Shown: positions 42,915 to 55,600 of the stretch, in pieces | How positions within the stretch are numbered: the first letter of the stretch is position 1 | Layout of the letters: each line of letters begins with the position of its first letter | NCBI GenBank assembly: GCA_014607495.2 | Contig: CP053160.1 | Span: forward strand, 10,974,001-11,038,000 | Length of the DNA stretch: 64,000 bases | From: Carposina sasakii | Taxonomy: Eukaryota > Arthropoda > Insecta > Lepidoptera > Carposinidae | Direction: 5' to 3' | Translations under genes and position numbers: made by a program | Notes under the pieces: generated by a model | Seen by the model: the letters and a program-made list of their open reading frames with translations, nothing else | What the model was told of the DNA's origin: nothing | Database searches by the model: none

Positions 42915-43770
42915 TTTTACCCGACTGCGCGCCGCAAAGGAGTGGTATTGTCTTTAACAGCCTATGTATGTATGTATGTTTGTATGTTCCTTTGAAGCAC
43001 TACACGAACCAAACGCCTCGGCCGATTTTTATGACTCATACGTCAATCGATTCCTCTTAGTCCGGCGAGTGTCACTGAAGACATGACGTTAGTGAAAATG
43101 CAATATGGCGACTACTGGACGCCATTTTGTAAAAATTAAAAAAATTAAAGTCGACAAACTATATCGACTGGGGTATCGTTGAATAGGTATTTAAAAATAA
43201 TTTATAGGTTTCTCTCAACATTTTTCGATTCGACTAACATTTAGATCTATATCGATTGAAAACCATTCTCGTATATAAGTTTTTAGACAGCAGCATCATC
43301 ATGTCGAGCGTGTTTCTTGAAGGATGCCTATTAGTAGCTATATTAACTAAAAAGTATAAAATAAATAAAAACATAATTTAAAAAATAGTAAAAAAGAACC
43401 AAACTATGACTGAAAAGATGAAAACAAGCACTTATGTCCAGTGGTCTAGAATTCTATAATATTATTATGGAATTAATAATAATTGAAGAAAATAAAATAT
43501 TTTCTAATGATGTAATATAACAACTGAACAGTCGGGATCCAGTAACCGACAGCCAAGCTATTAATATTTCAATGGATCCTGGCTGTTCAGTTGTTATATT
43601 ACATCATTAGAAAATATTTTATTTTCTTCAATTATTATTAATTCCATAATAATATTATAGAATTCTAGACCACTGGACATCTAAGTGCTTGTTTTCATCT
43701 TTTCAGTTTTTTTATTATTATTATATACATAGTTTGGTTCTTTTTTACGCAGTCGGGTTTTTGGATTTTT
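42915..43770 (+). mobile_element. ACCCGACTGC-terminal fold-back transposon, copy 2
   Basis: TTTACCCGACTGCGCGCCGC at the left, ACGCAGTCGGGTTTTTGG at the right. 43385-43735 is a long palindrome: ATCCAGTAACCGACAGCC lies near the centre and GTCTAGAATTCTATAATATT / AATATTATAGAATTCTAGAC in the arms. The part at 42960-43300 matches copy 1 (6745-7155) inverted. Confidence 0.75.
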
Positions 43771-43954
43771 TAAATTATGTTTTTATTTTTGATATGTTGT
43801 CTAGGATGGTTAGTGAATGTTTAAAATGCACAATTCTCCCCTCCCTCCGCGCCCACCGCCATATTGAAAAAACCGATCGTCTTAAAATTTTGCTTATAAT
43901 TTCGTTTAGGTACCTACATTTTACAGCTAGAAAAGAGTTATGGACATATTCGTC

Positions 43955-44235
43955 GCCTTCAGCCTATTGCAGTCCACTGCTGGACGTAGGCCTCCCCCAG
44001 GGCACGCCACAAGGCTACTGCCACAGGGGAATTTTGCCCACATAGTCGGGTTAGTTAGTAGTCGATTCGCACGAAATTTTTTCGCACGAACGTGCCAAAC
44101 GCCCGAATGTATCTATGTACTAGTATAATGTAGTTTAAATACATTCGGGCGAAACGCCTACTAAAATAATAATATTACTGGCACGTTCGTGCGAATCGAC
44201 TACTAACCCAAGTAGTCACCACGTTGGGGAGGTGG
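43955..44235 (+). repeat. GCAGTCCACTGCTGGACG repeat split by a small MITE
   Basis: The repeat runs CAGTCCACTGCTGGACGTAG ... TTTTGCCCACATAGTC and resumes GTCACCACGTTGGGGAGG. The MITE (44047-44211) sits in between. Confidence 0.6.
44047..44211. mobile_element. MITE with GGGTTAGTTAGTAGTCGATT ends
   Basis: Left GGGTTAGTTAGTAGTCGATT, right AATCGACTACTAACCC; inner inverted words CGAACGTGCCA / TGGCACGTTCG and CGCCCGAATGTA / TACATTCGGGCG. A TAGTC direct repeat borders it. Confidence 0.75.
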
Positions 44236-44264
44236 GTTGGTAACCGGACATATTATATGTAGGT

Positions 44265-44390
44265 ACAGGGTGATTTTTGGTCGTCAACGTTCCCGAAAAC
44301 TACGGAATCTCCTCACCATCACGATCATATTTCTCCATGGAAGCATACCTGGGGCATACCTTCGTTAATGGTGGCCACAAAAAAACATTC
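44265..44390 (-). mobile_element. TTTTTTCGTTGCC MITE, copy E (ends only)
   Basis: ACAGGGTGATTTTTGGTCGT, CGGAATCTCCTCACCATCAC, then CATACCTTCGTTAATGGTGG and AAAAAACATTCTGTA: both ends remain, the middle is deleted. Confidence 0.6.
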
Positions 44391-47300
44391 TGTAGATACA
44401 TAATGAAATTTCCTTCAACTTACTCTTTAATTTTTTTTTCGAGCATAAATAGTTACGAAGATATCCACTGAGATATCCACATTTAAAAAAATAAAAGAAT
44501 CGATTTTTTCGGAAATTTGTCAAACTTCGAACTAGTTACATAGTTCGAACTTTACAACGCTGGAATTCAATGTAGGCCTATTCTGGGAAAACAGTATATA
44601 TTATGATAAAATTTGTAGGGAATTGAATTTGCTACAAAATGCATAAATGATATACCTACTTACCTATCTTTTCAAACAATCTCGACGGAGTGGGGGTAAA
44701 AAGTATATGGTAGGCCCACATAATATCTACTTATAGCTAGTTAAAATGATAAAGGGCGTAAATAAAATAATTAAACAATATTTCAAACAGTTATCTGTCT
44801 TTATTCTGCATCTTTTCATTAACCAGCCGCCATAGTCATTCAATCGGTACCGTTATAGGAAGAAAAATTAATACACTATTACAAATAATGTTACAGTTGT
44901 TTTGAATATGTGTTACATACAGATCAAGTTATGTGTATAATAATAGTATTAAACTATATATCATTATAGTTACATGCGGATCATGAAAACCAGGGTGCAA
45001 CGCGATTTTGCCGTGTAATGTTTATTTTATTTTAATTACAATTAAATTATTCATTATTAACTGTAACGGGACTAGCAGTTTTATCGTAAATTATCATTTG
45101 TACTTAGCATTCTATGCTTGTCTATTACACTAAATTGGGGGGAATCAGATTTTTCTACGCGTCGTAATTTTCATACAGGGATGTGATGCTCTATTACTAC
45201 GTAGGTAGGTATATACTTCTATATTTTCATTATTTCGATCGGATAACGTATTTCAAATAGCATCATCATAGATGATTTAAATTAATTCAAAGTAAAAGAT
45301 TACCTACGAGTAAAAAACAATTAGAAGACAACATTCACATTGTCCTTTAGGAAAGATGCAATCACTCCAACAAGGATAATAAGCATGCACATAGATACAA
45401 TCATTAATCGTTCCTGATTCATACTGAAGAGAACTTAATATCAAGTAAAGACCTAAATAAAAAGAAATGCATGAAAACGATTGATCGAAAAAACCTGATT
45501 CCATAAGTACAGATTACGCACATACCGCATTGCACAATTTTGGAGTCTCCTATTCAGACTGCGACAATGTCAATCTAATAAGTACAATAATATTTAAAAT
45601 AATTACATAAATTGCATCATAAGTAAGCATGTAATGCTCAACTGCGTAGAGCAATATTACCTACATTACACGAGGGTGGTCACTGTAATGCTTGTTACTC
45701 ACCTGGTTAGTAAAGGTATCGGCAGGTATCGGCATTACAAGATTTACAAGAGAAGCCCTCCCGAATGAGAATTTTAATTTACCAACTTAATTTATCTGTA
45801 AGCTATTCGCAATTGAATATAAGTTATTTACATATTTCTGTTACATTACATTAATTTATATAATAAAATTAATAAATAAATATGGAGATAAGGTCTTTTA
45901 CAGATCTTGTTACTGGTTTATAATAATAGGTTGAATTGATATAACATTGCCGCGATGTGAATAGGTTTAGTCACTGTTTACCATACTGCTTGTTTTGTAT
46001 AGTTGTGTGAAGTCGATAAAAAATCCCAGGTGAAAATTTTGATCATGGCCAAACATCCCATATATTTTTAAATACACCTTTTTTTGCACTTGTAATAATT
46101 TTTGAAAATATAAATTTTGATAATATTTTTCCATTTGTTCCTAAATATTAATCCAAATAGTTTTTTTTATTATACTTAATATTGTATTTACATTTTTCAA
46201 CAGCCGAAAAATATGTTCAATTTTTTATAATATTATTTTAACGACTTTTGTTAAGTAGTAGGTAACAGTACAAATATTAATGATCACAAGTTGGTTTTCA
46301 TTGGTCATTAACATACGTTAAATTACAGCCTTATTTCTACCGGTAATACATTTAACAGCAGGTCCTAGACTGAAAACTATCGAACTAAATTTATGTACAA
46401 AAGTCATTAATCTAACATTGAAACAAAACGTGTAGGGTTCACATGTGTAAACATATTTTAAAAGTTGTAACTTCATCAATAACTTCTTTTCTGTATATAT
46501 TTACTTGCGTAAACAAACCTCTTTTTAAATACAATAGGTACTTAGTTCCTAGATAATTTGTTTTAAATCTATTGCCTCGTTATTATGAATTTTCGGAATT
46601 TCGTTATGGAAATAGTGAGTATGTATAAAGAAAAAAAAAAATCTTATGTTGAATATTTCATGATTTTATTAGAATAAGATAGTAATTGGAAAGTATTTAA
46701 AAAGAGGTTGTTCGCGATCAGTTCTGTGAAAATAAAAAAAGTTTCTTCGTGCATAACTTTTGGGTGCGACTTCTCTTAAAAATAATGTACTTATACAAAT
46801 TTATTTGTTTTGGAAAATCTCTAAATATATAGAATTCTCAAAATCTACATTCCCAAATGCGAGGCAATTTTATTAGTTTTTTTTAGAACACAAACCACCC
46901 AAAAATATATGCACAATTTAAAAAAAATACCATAAAGACCGCCTGTTACTTGCATTTTTAAAGTTAAAATGTGCAAATACCAAAATTCTCAAATGAAAAT
47001 AAATAATATTCACTTATTTGTAAAACAATCGCGAAGAAAATCCAACTTGCACTCTTACTTAATATTTAATAAGCTAAAAATTAGATATTCATTAGGTACT
47101 TAATTGTATTTATAAAACTAATAATACAATTGAAATAAAATTACAAAAACAATATTTACATGTTACGATGATGTGTTTTAAATAATTCTATACATTATCG
47201 CTTTATTCCTATCTATCAACAAAACCTAAGGGTAATTTAAATACATAATTACACTTTTGATGGAGTTCATGTAATTCTACAAATTCAGAAATTTTACTCT

Positions 47301-48295
47301 CTTAATGTAATAGTAAAATGTATGAACTACTTGTTATATCAAGACTAGCTATCTGATGTCGACGTCCTTTGAAAAATTACCCAAAGAGTTGGTTATGTAC
47401 TCGTATCAAAAGTTAATTATTTTATTTAAAATGTCCAACCCAGTAGGCTTTCCTAAATTTGACCAGCGAAAGACACATTAACTACTTTCATTAATTATTA
47501 TAATTATTACTAAAAGTATAAAGTGCAACATTCGCTATAGAGAACAAAACAACTCAGAGTATTCTTCAATAAATTAATGCGTCAACTACATTACATTTTA
47601 ATCGCCAAGAATGCAATATATTGTACTTATTTACAAAATGCATGACTTTTCCAGAAACTCTACGTAGGTATTTAAATGTTTTGTAAAGTTCGAACATCAT
47701 CATCTCACAATTTGTAGATCATGAAAAATTGTTCAATAGCCTTTATTGTTTTGAACACGTCAGTTTTGAATCTCACTAAGGCAATTACAATATGGTAGAT
47801 CACAAAGTGTAAGAACTGAGGTATAGCTGTTGTTACTCCATAATATGACTGTCAATTTGATCTAACTAGGTACCTTAAGACTCAAAGGAACCTACAAAAT
47901 AAACATGTTATTTTAAGAGATGACAATAGTTTAGACCTGCGTAATGTAACGCAAAATCAAGCTTAATCTTTCGTGAGCATACCTACACACAGAATAAGTG
48001 TGGCCTCAGCTTAATTTTTCTGTTTTAGAAAATTTTAACAGTAGGTAACGCATAGGCACACCTACGTACTTATTGAATTTTAATATTAATCTACTTTTAA
48101 AATTAATAAATGCATAAGTTGTTCACTATAAATTATTTAACTTTAGATTTAGTAACATAATTATAAAACTCTTTCACACATGATTGGAAAAGTAGAGTCA
48201 ATTTTTTAGGCCAGTTTAAAGTTAGATTAAAGTTGCAAGCCCAACAAACTTGACAAGGTACTTAAGTAATAAGTACTTATTTTAAATTTTTAAGG

Positions 48296-48835
48296 TATGT
48301 GTGTTATGATTATGCCCCTAATTACCTGGGCCAATTAACTGAAATAAGTAGCAAAACAATTTGATTATCGTCTAGCTAGTCTTAGTAAAGTCGTAAAAGT
48401 TTGTGTTTGTACACGTAGCTAAGTTAAGTTTAGCGGGAGCAAGAACCAACAAACTTTGTTTGTTTGGTTGTAATTGCTCAAAAACAAGATTTTAAAAATT
48501 CTTTCACCGTACTTACCTGGAGTAATAAGAATTTCCCGATATTCCCACGGGAAGGCGACAAACGGGAACTTATTTTACGAAAAATTTGAAGCTTCGGGCA
48601 TATATGTTCATTGGGGAGAGCAAGGGAGGACTAAAAACGGATTTCCCGAAATTCCCACGGGAAGGGGACAAACGGGATTCATAATTTTTGTGTGTTATGA
48701 TTACTGCCACCTAATTACCTGGGCCAATTAACTGAAATAATTAGTAAAACAATTTGATTATCGTCTAGCTAGTCTTAGTAAAGTCGTAAAAGTTTGTGTT
48801 TAATGACACGTAGCTAAGTTAAGTTTAGCGGGAGT
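48296..48835. repeat. about 145-base direct repeats around a reversed retroelement fragment
   Basis: 48296-48442 and 48689-48835 share GTGTGTTATGATTA, TAATTACCTGGGCCAATTAA and GATTATCGTCTAGCTAGTCT through TTAAGTTTAGCGGGAG. Between them, 48443-48688 is a minus-strand tail of the array-bearing retroelement with about two array units (CCCGAAATTCCCACGGGAAG). Confidence 0.75.
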
Positions 48836-49558
48836 TTACAACAACTATGTCATATAAAACAACATGCTGCCTATCGTTACCTTTATAAGTAACTTCAGTC
48901 TTGTCATTACGTGAGGTTCAAAAATGATGCGTCATTTAGGTAATGGCCCTTTTCCAGTAGGCACTACGAACTAAAATCGAGCAAATTTTTAGTTTGTTTA
49001 AGTAAATTTTGGAATGGTAATATTCGAAAGATAGATCGACACAATTAGTTAGTTATTTTGTACTAAACATTAATATTAACTCTACTTTCATTTAATGTAA
49101 ACTACACCGAGACAAGTTCAGTCAATTTTTTATATATTTAGTTATCCAAAAAGAAAGTCCAAAAAGTTTTGTGTCATACGATCGGGATCGTCAGATTTGC
49201 TCTTATTAAAACATACTTAATACAAAAATGACAATTTACTTTGAATAAGACACTATCGATGAAAATTATATCGAGACATCACGAAACTACGTGCAGATTT
49301 GAGAGCATTATCGATAAGTATGCTTGGCGTCACTTTTTAATTGTCACTGTAAACTAATAGCTGTATAGCCCGACTTGGATATGAAAGAACATGAAACCAC
49401 TGGATCATATTGCTGCGAATCCAATTATGTATACAAATTGTCAATTAGACACTATAAGTTGGCTTTTCACTATAAAAGTAAGTGAAAAGGCGACTTAAAG
49501 GACAGTGCCATCACCTTCCAGGTACGTTTATCATGATCCTTGTCGCACAACAGTGTAA

Positions 49559-49683
49559 TTAAACCATTCCCTTGGACATCATTCTAACGGTATTTTTTAG
49601 TGCTTGACGCTTGTTGCAGAACCATATTCGGATTACTTCTCTTTCATATCCTAGTTGATGCGCCAGACCAGTGATTTCAGTGC
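49559..49683 (-). CDS. pdm3: pdm3 last coding exon: homeodomain recognition helix and C-terminus
   Basis: Acceptor attccag|GCACTG. Encodes GTEITGLAHQLGYEREVIRI, then WFCNKRQALKNTV and RMMSKGMV, stop TAA at 49561-49559. The Cys in WFCN is the POU-homeodomain signature of the recognition helix. The very short C-terminus after the homeodomain suits the insect pdm3 form. Confidence 0.95.
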
Positions 49684-52600
49684 CTGGAATAAAAATATGA
49701 TAAAACCAACTGTTACATTAATGTTACACAAGATGGCGATTTGATTTAAGGAGGCTAGGTTATTTGGATTTATTCCGGTCCTATCCCTTAAGCTAATCCC
49801 TTTTTACTTTAAATCCACAACAAACTCCGGTCTGATAGCAAAATTTTTTAACGTGTAAGGTCAGAAAATAAAATAGGAAATAAAAGAATTAAAATTCTAC
49901 AAGTTGTTTTATTGACGAACGACAAAGTTAAGAAAAAATAAATAGGAATTAGTAAAATAGTCTCGATCTCTTAGTAAAAATCAACAATCGTTCGAAAAAC
50001 AATATTGTATATGTCTACTGTTTTACTTGCTAACAGTACTAAAAATAATTTAGAAGACACGTGGAATCAAAACGGAATACAAAATAAATGAAATATTCAT
50101 CTAATCCCGTGACGGGATCGGATAGAGAATAAAATTATAAAATGAAATAAAACAGATCCTTTGCGGGATCACTTGCTGGGATCGGAACGGAATAGATCGT
50201 TATTTGGGCTTGGATATGTACAGATAAAAAGCCCTGTGGTGATACAGGGCTTCACTAGAATACACCAGTATCTCCTTCTATGTATGTCGTAAGAGTCAAC
50301 CAACAGAACTCAAGGGCGTTCCCTCAGGTGATAAGCTAACAACTTATCAGAGATCTGTTACATCTGGCCCTGCTGTGCTAGACCATTGGCTAGACCTGAC
50401 AGTAGAATCTTTTTTGTGATCTTGTAGTTTTGGCTATCCCATTTTGAGTCACAGCGGACACAGCCGTGTTTTTGTTACAAAAGGGGTATGTTAAGCGAAA
50501 AGCTATGTAAATAGCCCACCAACTAAAAGGAACCTAACCTAACCTCAAAATTTCAGACTCAAAATCACATGTTTATTTTTCCAGATAATATGGAGAATTC
50601 TTACACAACTCAGGAATATTTTATTGTATTTTATTTGAAAAACATACAGCCTAATCACTTATTACATATTGGAAAATAAACATGTGATTTCGAGTCTCTT
50701 GGAAATAGGTTCCATATAGTGGGCTATTTACATAGCTTTTCGCTTAACATACTCTTTCTGTTACATCCTGTATATGTATTCAACTAAAAGGTGTGCTGCA
50801 GCCTTAGATTATTGATAGGTCTTCGCTCGCGAAGCGGAGCGAATCATTATTCTAAGGCTGCCACCAACATACAATGTATACTATCACCAACGACTACTAA
50901 AATGTTAAAAAAACATAACATACCAGAAGGATGAGTATTTCTCTCGAAATGCGCGTTAAGCAGTTCCAATGCTTGAGGCGTGAAGGAGGTGCGTCGTTTG
51001 CGCTTCTTACTTGGCTCCATGCCTATGAAGTCCGTCAGGTGGTTCTGTCCTGATGCATACCTGGAAGGAGAAAATGCTTAGTTCATTTTAAGACATAAAA
51101 CCTATTTCGACATAAGGATTAAATTGATGATTGAATGGAATGCAATAACGAAGAATGAACAAATGAATAACGCAATAACTGGAGGGTAAACATGAAGGCT
51201 TACATAGGTACATAAGTACCTACATATACACATGGCTGCGTTCCTGAAATGGACAGCCAGAACAGCAGGATCATAAAGGAGATCTCACAACCACTTTTAG
51301 CATAACGGGGACAGTTGTACACGATCATGCATGAATTCTTATCATCATCATCATCATTTACAGCCCTGAGAAGTCCACTGTTGGACATAGGCCTCCCCCA
51401 ACAACCTCCACTCCGACCGGTCGGAAGCAGCCTGCATCCAACCGACGACGATGAATTCTTAACGCAGGATTATTTCGATTGTGCAATTGAGACGCCGCTA
51501 AAAGCTGTATAGAGCGACATCTCGCTTCAACAAAAAAACCCTAGCTTCATGTAAACCCTTCAGATCCGTGCTTGCTTTCTCCTGGAGTTCGATTTAATAA
51601 ATATACTTTAGATCTCAATTTTTTGCTTAGGAAACAAGCATGAACGGAAGGATCGTAGCTGATCAATTCCGACAATGGCCTTGGTGATTGTAATGAGTCA
51701 AGTCAGAAGCAGTATCAGATTAACTTAACATACCTGGGTTAGTAAGGCTTTGGTTTTCTAGGATTGCGGTGCCGTCACATAGCGGCTTTGAAGGATTATT
51801 TCACACGTCATCGTAGGTAAAGACGGCTATCTTTTTGAATTCCTATGGTAATAGGAACTATGCATCATATAAGCACATACACAACCACCTAGAAAACCAT
51901 AGCTAAAGGCTATTAGAAAAAATATTTGTAATAACAAGCTCAGTAAAATCAAGGATCATGCAGCTACCCATCACCAGGCAATACACAAATACCTAATTTG
52001 GACTATAATAAATAAGTGCGCGATAATATTTTACGGTTTTGACTCTTACAAGTGTAGCTGAAAGGAACATCGTTGACTTATTTTGCGTTTTATACTTCAG
52101 TGACAACCAAGAACTCAAAACAAAAGTACCTAAATGTGGTCGAATCTGACTGACATTCTTAATCCGTACCTCTCCTTTCTTAATTAATGTAAATAGCTGA
52201 GACAGAAAGGGACAGACAGAACAAATTACCTACTATGTGACGGCTGCTTCCGACCAGAATCGATGGAGAAGAATTGTTCATTTGAAAGGTTCCAGTGACC
52301 ACGATCCTGAGTAATGAGGGACCAACTAGAGACAGAGAAGTGTGGCGGTCAGAATCGACCACATTATTCCACCACTGTGGAAGCGAGACGCCGCTATAAG
52401 AGCGACATATTGTTTCCAATCTTACTTTATGATTAGTTTACAGAACATTAATGATAATAACCCCATGCAAAAGACCTTACTCGTAAGATACAACAATTTC
52501 GTAGATGACTGAAGGCGATAAGAACAGGCAAAAGATGTCGTCAATGGTTCAATCATTAGTTACGAATTTAAGGTGCATTGTTGGTTACTTTTGCGGGTCA

Positions 52601-55600
52601 CACCGGACGTAAAACTGTTGCGTGACTTCAAATTTTTACCATGAATGTGGAATCTGCACTCCAGAGTTATAACTGACGGCATGCCCTTTGAAGCTAGTGT
52701 AAATATATGATTTGAAGCGATCGATGATGCCATAGTTTTAAGTCGAAACTGACGGGAAAAAGTGACCATCGACGGCCAAATAGAATTGTCTTTGCGAATA
52801 GCCACCACCGTAACAGCTTTATTATGATTAATACGTATGTACTTTGAAACTAGGAATGGCAAGATAACCAACTACGTTTATAGGGTGTTTGTGACAGCCA
52901 GGCAAATATTGATATTCTTGCAAATATTGATTGACTTCAGACCATGATTTTGAGGCGGAAAACACTGAAAGTTTTCGCAGGAAAATTCAAAAAATTTCCG
53001 ACATTTTTTCATATTTTCAGGAAAAAATTGTTTAGTTCGTTTAATTAGGCCTTAGATAATGAATGACGTAAAAATTAAAATTTTAACCAAAAATTAATTT
53101 TCAAAAAAAAGTTGCCCTAAAAAAGTTCAAAAACCTGATCAACCTTAATGGAGAGTCACAAGTGATCCAAAAAAACAGAAATGTGTCACACAATAACCAA
53201 TAAGCCCATTTATTTAGTCATAGGATCGTCCGATACTATTGGCGCGGAGAGCAAAGATTACTGATAAATCAAAAATACATTTCCTGCGAGTAATAACACT
53301 GGCGTATAACTCTACAGAATGGTACTTGTTCAGCATTTCAGTATTTGCACATGTCTAGAAATTCGTATGAATAGAAGATACAAGATTATTGGCAAACGCA
53401 TTATTATATATGTAGGTAATTCAATTCATAACAGTAGAAAACTCTTGCTGAAAGTAAGTTTAAGTTTGGTCAAATACATACATATAAATCTTAATTGGTC
53501 AAATCTTAGTTAAAATTAATAATTTATAGTCCTAAAAGTTTACGCAAATAAATTAGGTTTCCTAAAATAGCCGCACCGCCATTTGGCAGCTGTCATGTCA
53601 CCGCAGTATAACGGCCGTGTCTGGCGGTGCCACTATGATAGGAAACCATAGCTGATCACTTCAACTCATACCTATCATACATAAACCTCTTAGAAAACCA
53701 AATGGCGAATAATTGAAACACAACGGTCAATTATTCAAGTTCATTGATAATTAAATTATTCTGGAAATAACAAATCTCGGTCTGGTTTTGAATGCTCTTA
53801 CGTGTATGAATAGTTTATGCAACTAACGCTTCTTGCATTGCTTACTAGTTGTTTACGTTTGGTTAGCTTGTGTTTATTCTAACGGTCGTGTTCTTAGTGA
53901 TAACTTTCCTTGAGGGCACTCGCTCGAGAGCTGATAGTACTTAGCTTAGCTTACCTTACCTTAGCTACTAAGCAGTTTTTTCTTGAGGACATTCGATTGA
54001 GAGATAGCAGTATGTACTTAGTTAGTTTTCTGTAACATAAGTGTTATTCAACGATAGTTGAGTATCATTGAAGGCTGATTCGATAGGGGTACCTAAATGT
54101 ACGTGTGTCCGATAGCATACCTCCTGGCCTAAAAATCGCATGAGAAACGCCCCTGAGTTCCATAGTCGCATCTTGTATAATATACAATAGGTACGGATTA
54201 TTCCTGATCGCAAGTAGGTATATGTATAAATATACATGCACGTTGAGAATATACGTAAACACATCCCTCCCCCTGATTACGTAAAAGCAATAGCAAAGCC
54301 GAAGCAAAGCGATAGCGAAAATTGTACAATATTCGCCTTGAAATGTCAAAGTTCCTATGAAATTCATTTTACGTAATACTAATTTGACAACCAATCGATT
54401 TTTGCACAATTTTCGCTATCGCTTTGCTTTTGCTAGTTAGGTAATAAGGGGGCCTATTTCAAAAGATTCATTAGAATTAAATATTTCCGCAGGGATCTCA
54501 CTCAAAACAACACAGGCCAAGAAAAATTATAACAGATCCCAAATAATGCAAACGCGATAAACATACAATGAATATAAACCTCAAATTAGAGCGAAAGAAG
54601 CATCCATAACATTAATTCAAGGAGCGGCTTTAGAGCTGGTTCGTTAAAAATTACCACCAAGAACGATACGGGCCCATTTGCAATGTAGAAACGTCTGCAT
54701 CTGGTTAATGCATTTTAATGGTGCAAAATGTTAAATCAATAGATCCTGTAGGTAGCCGTGAACAAGCAATGTCTTTTAAATTGAACGTATTTAACGCTGG
54801 ACCTAATCCTAAAATCTCTGAAGTCTTGATGATAGAAAGGTTGAGAAATAACTGTGGTGATGGGCGTAGGTAATTTATGGTTGAAACTCAGTTGCATCTA
54901 ATTCGACAGTGTATTTTCCATACAAAATTATACATTATGGTCGATTCTAACAGTCACACTTAAGTCTAAACGTAAAATTAGTCTTATTTTTCCCTTTCTC
55001 TCGCAGCCATTTATGATAAAAACAGAGAGGGATAGACCTGACTAAGATTAAGTTTACATTTAAGTGTGACGGTCAGAATCGACTAATCTTCTATGCTGCT
55101 CTGGGAGTGAAAAAAAAAATTATAATACAGCTGCTTCTCTTCCCGGGCATACTGTACAAGTCAGTAGAGGGACAAGAGAGTCTTGGTGTTTTGTAGGCGA
55201 TGGGCTGACCACCAGTCACTACTAACCGAACTTGTACATCTTAACTATACTCCAAAATTGGTCAGAAGTGGCACCATGTGGTCCTATCGGCCCTAGGTGC
55301 TCTGCCTACCCCGTAAGGGATAAAGGCGTAATTATATATGCAAATGCATATTTCAACATCATACTACGGAGAAAAGCATATACATATGTGTGAAAACTTG
55401 AATCTGTTTTATTATGTCACGAATAAAAAGGATCATTTTTGTACCTTAGTTATTTCGAACAATACCTAGGTATTAAAGACTACTTTTTAATACCTATGTA
55501 CGTGAAAATAATCATAAAAAGCCTATTTATTGTTCATACGAGTGTTAATTAGCATTCACAGGAGGGTATTGTTCTTAATCCTAGAATGGTGCGAATCTAC

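Larger units (their letters stand above)
40888..49558. other. intergenic region: Ptpmeg 5' flank and pdm3 3' flank
   Basis: No additional coding exon was found. 40888-41350 should hold the Ptpmeg 5'UTR and promoter, but no initiator or TATA element stands out. 41.8-44.4 kb is dense in repeats. 44.5-49.5 kb is very AT-rich with few repeats and probably includes the long pdm3 3'UTR (stop at 49559), whose end I cannot place. Confidence 0.5.

Noticed and set aside
53733..54409. 114-codon frame on the minus strand near 54.1-54.4 kb
   Set aside because: Part is a palindromic MITE also found at 10.6 kb; no coding evidence.
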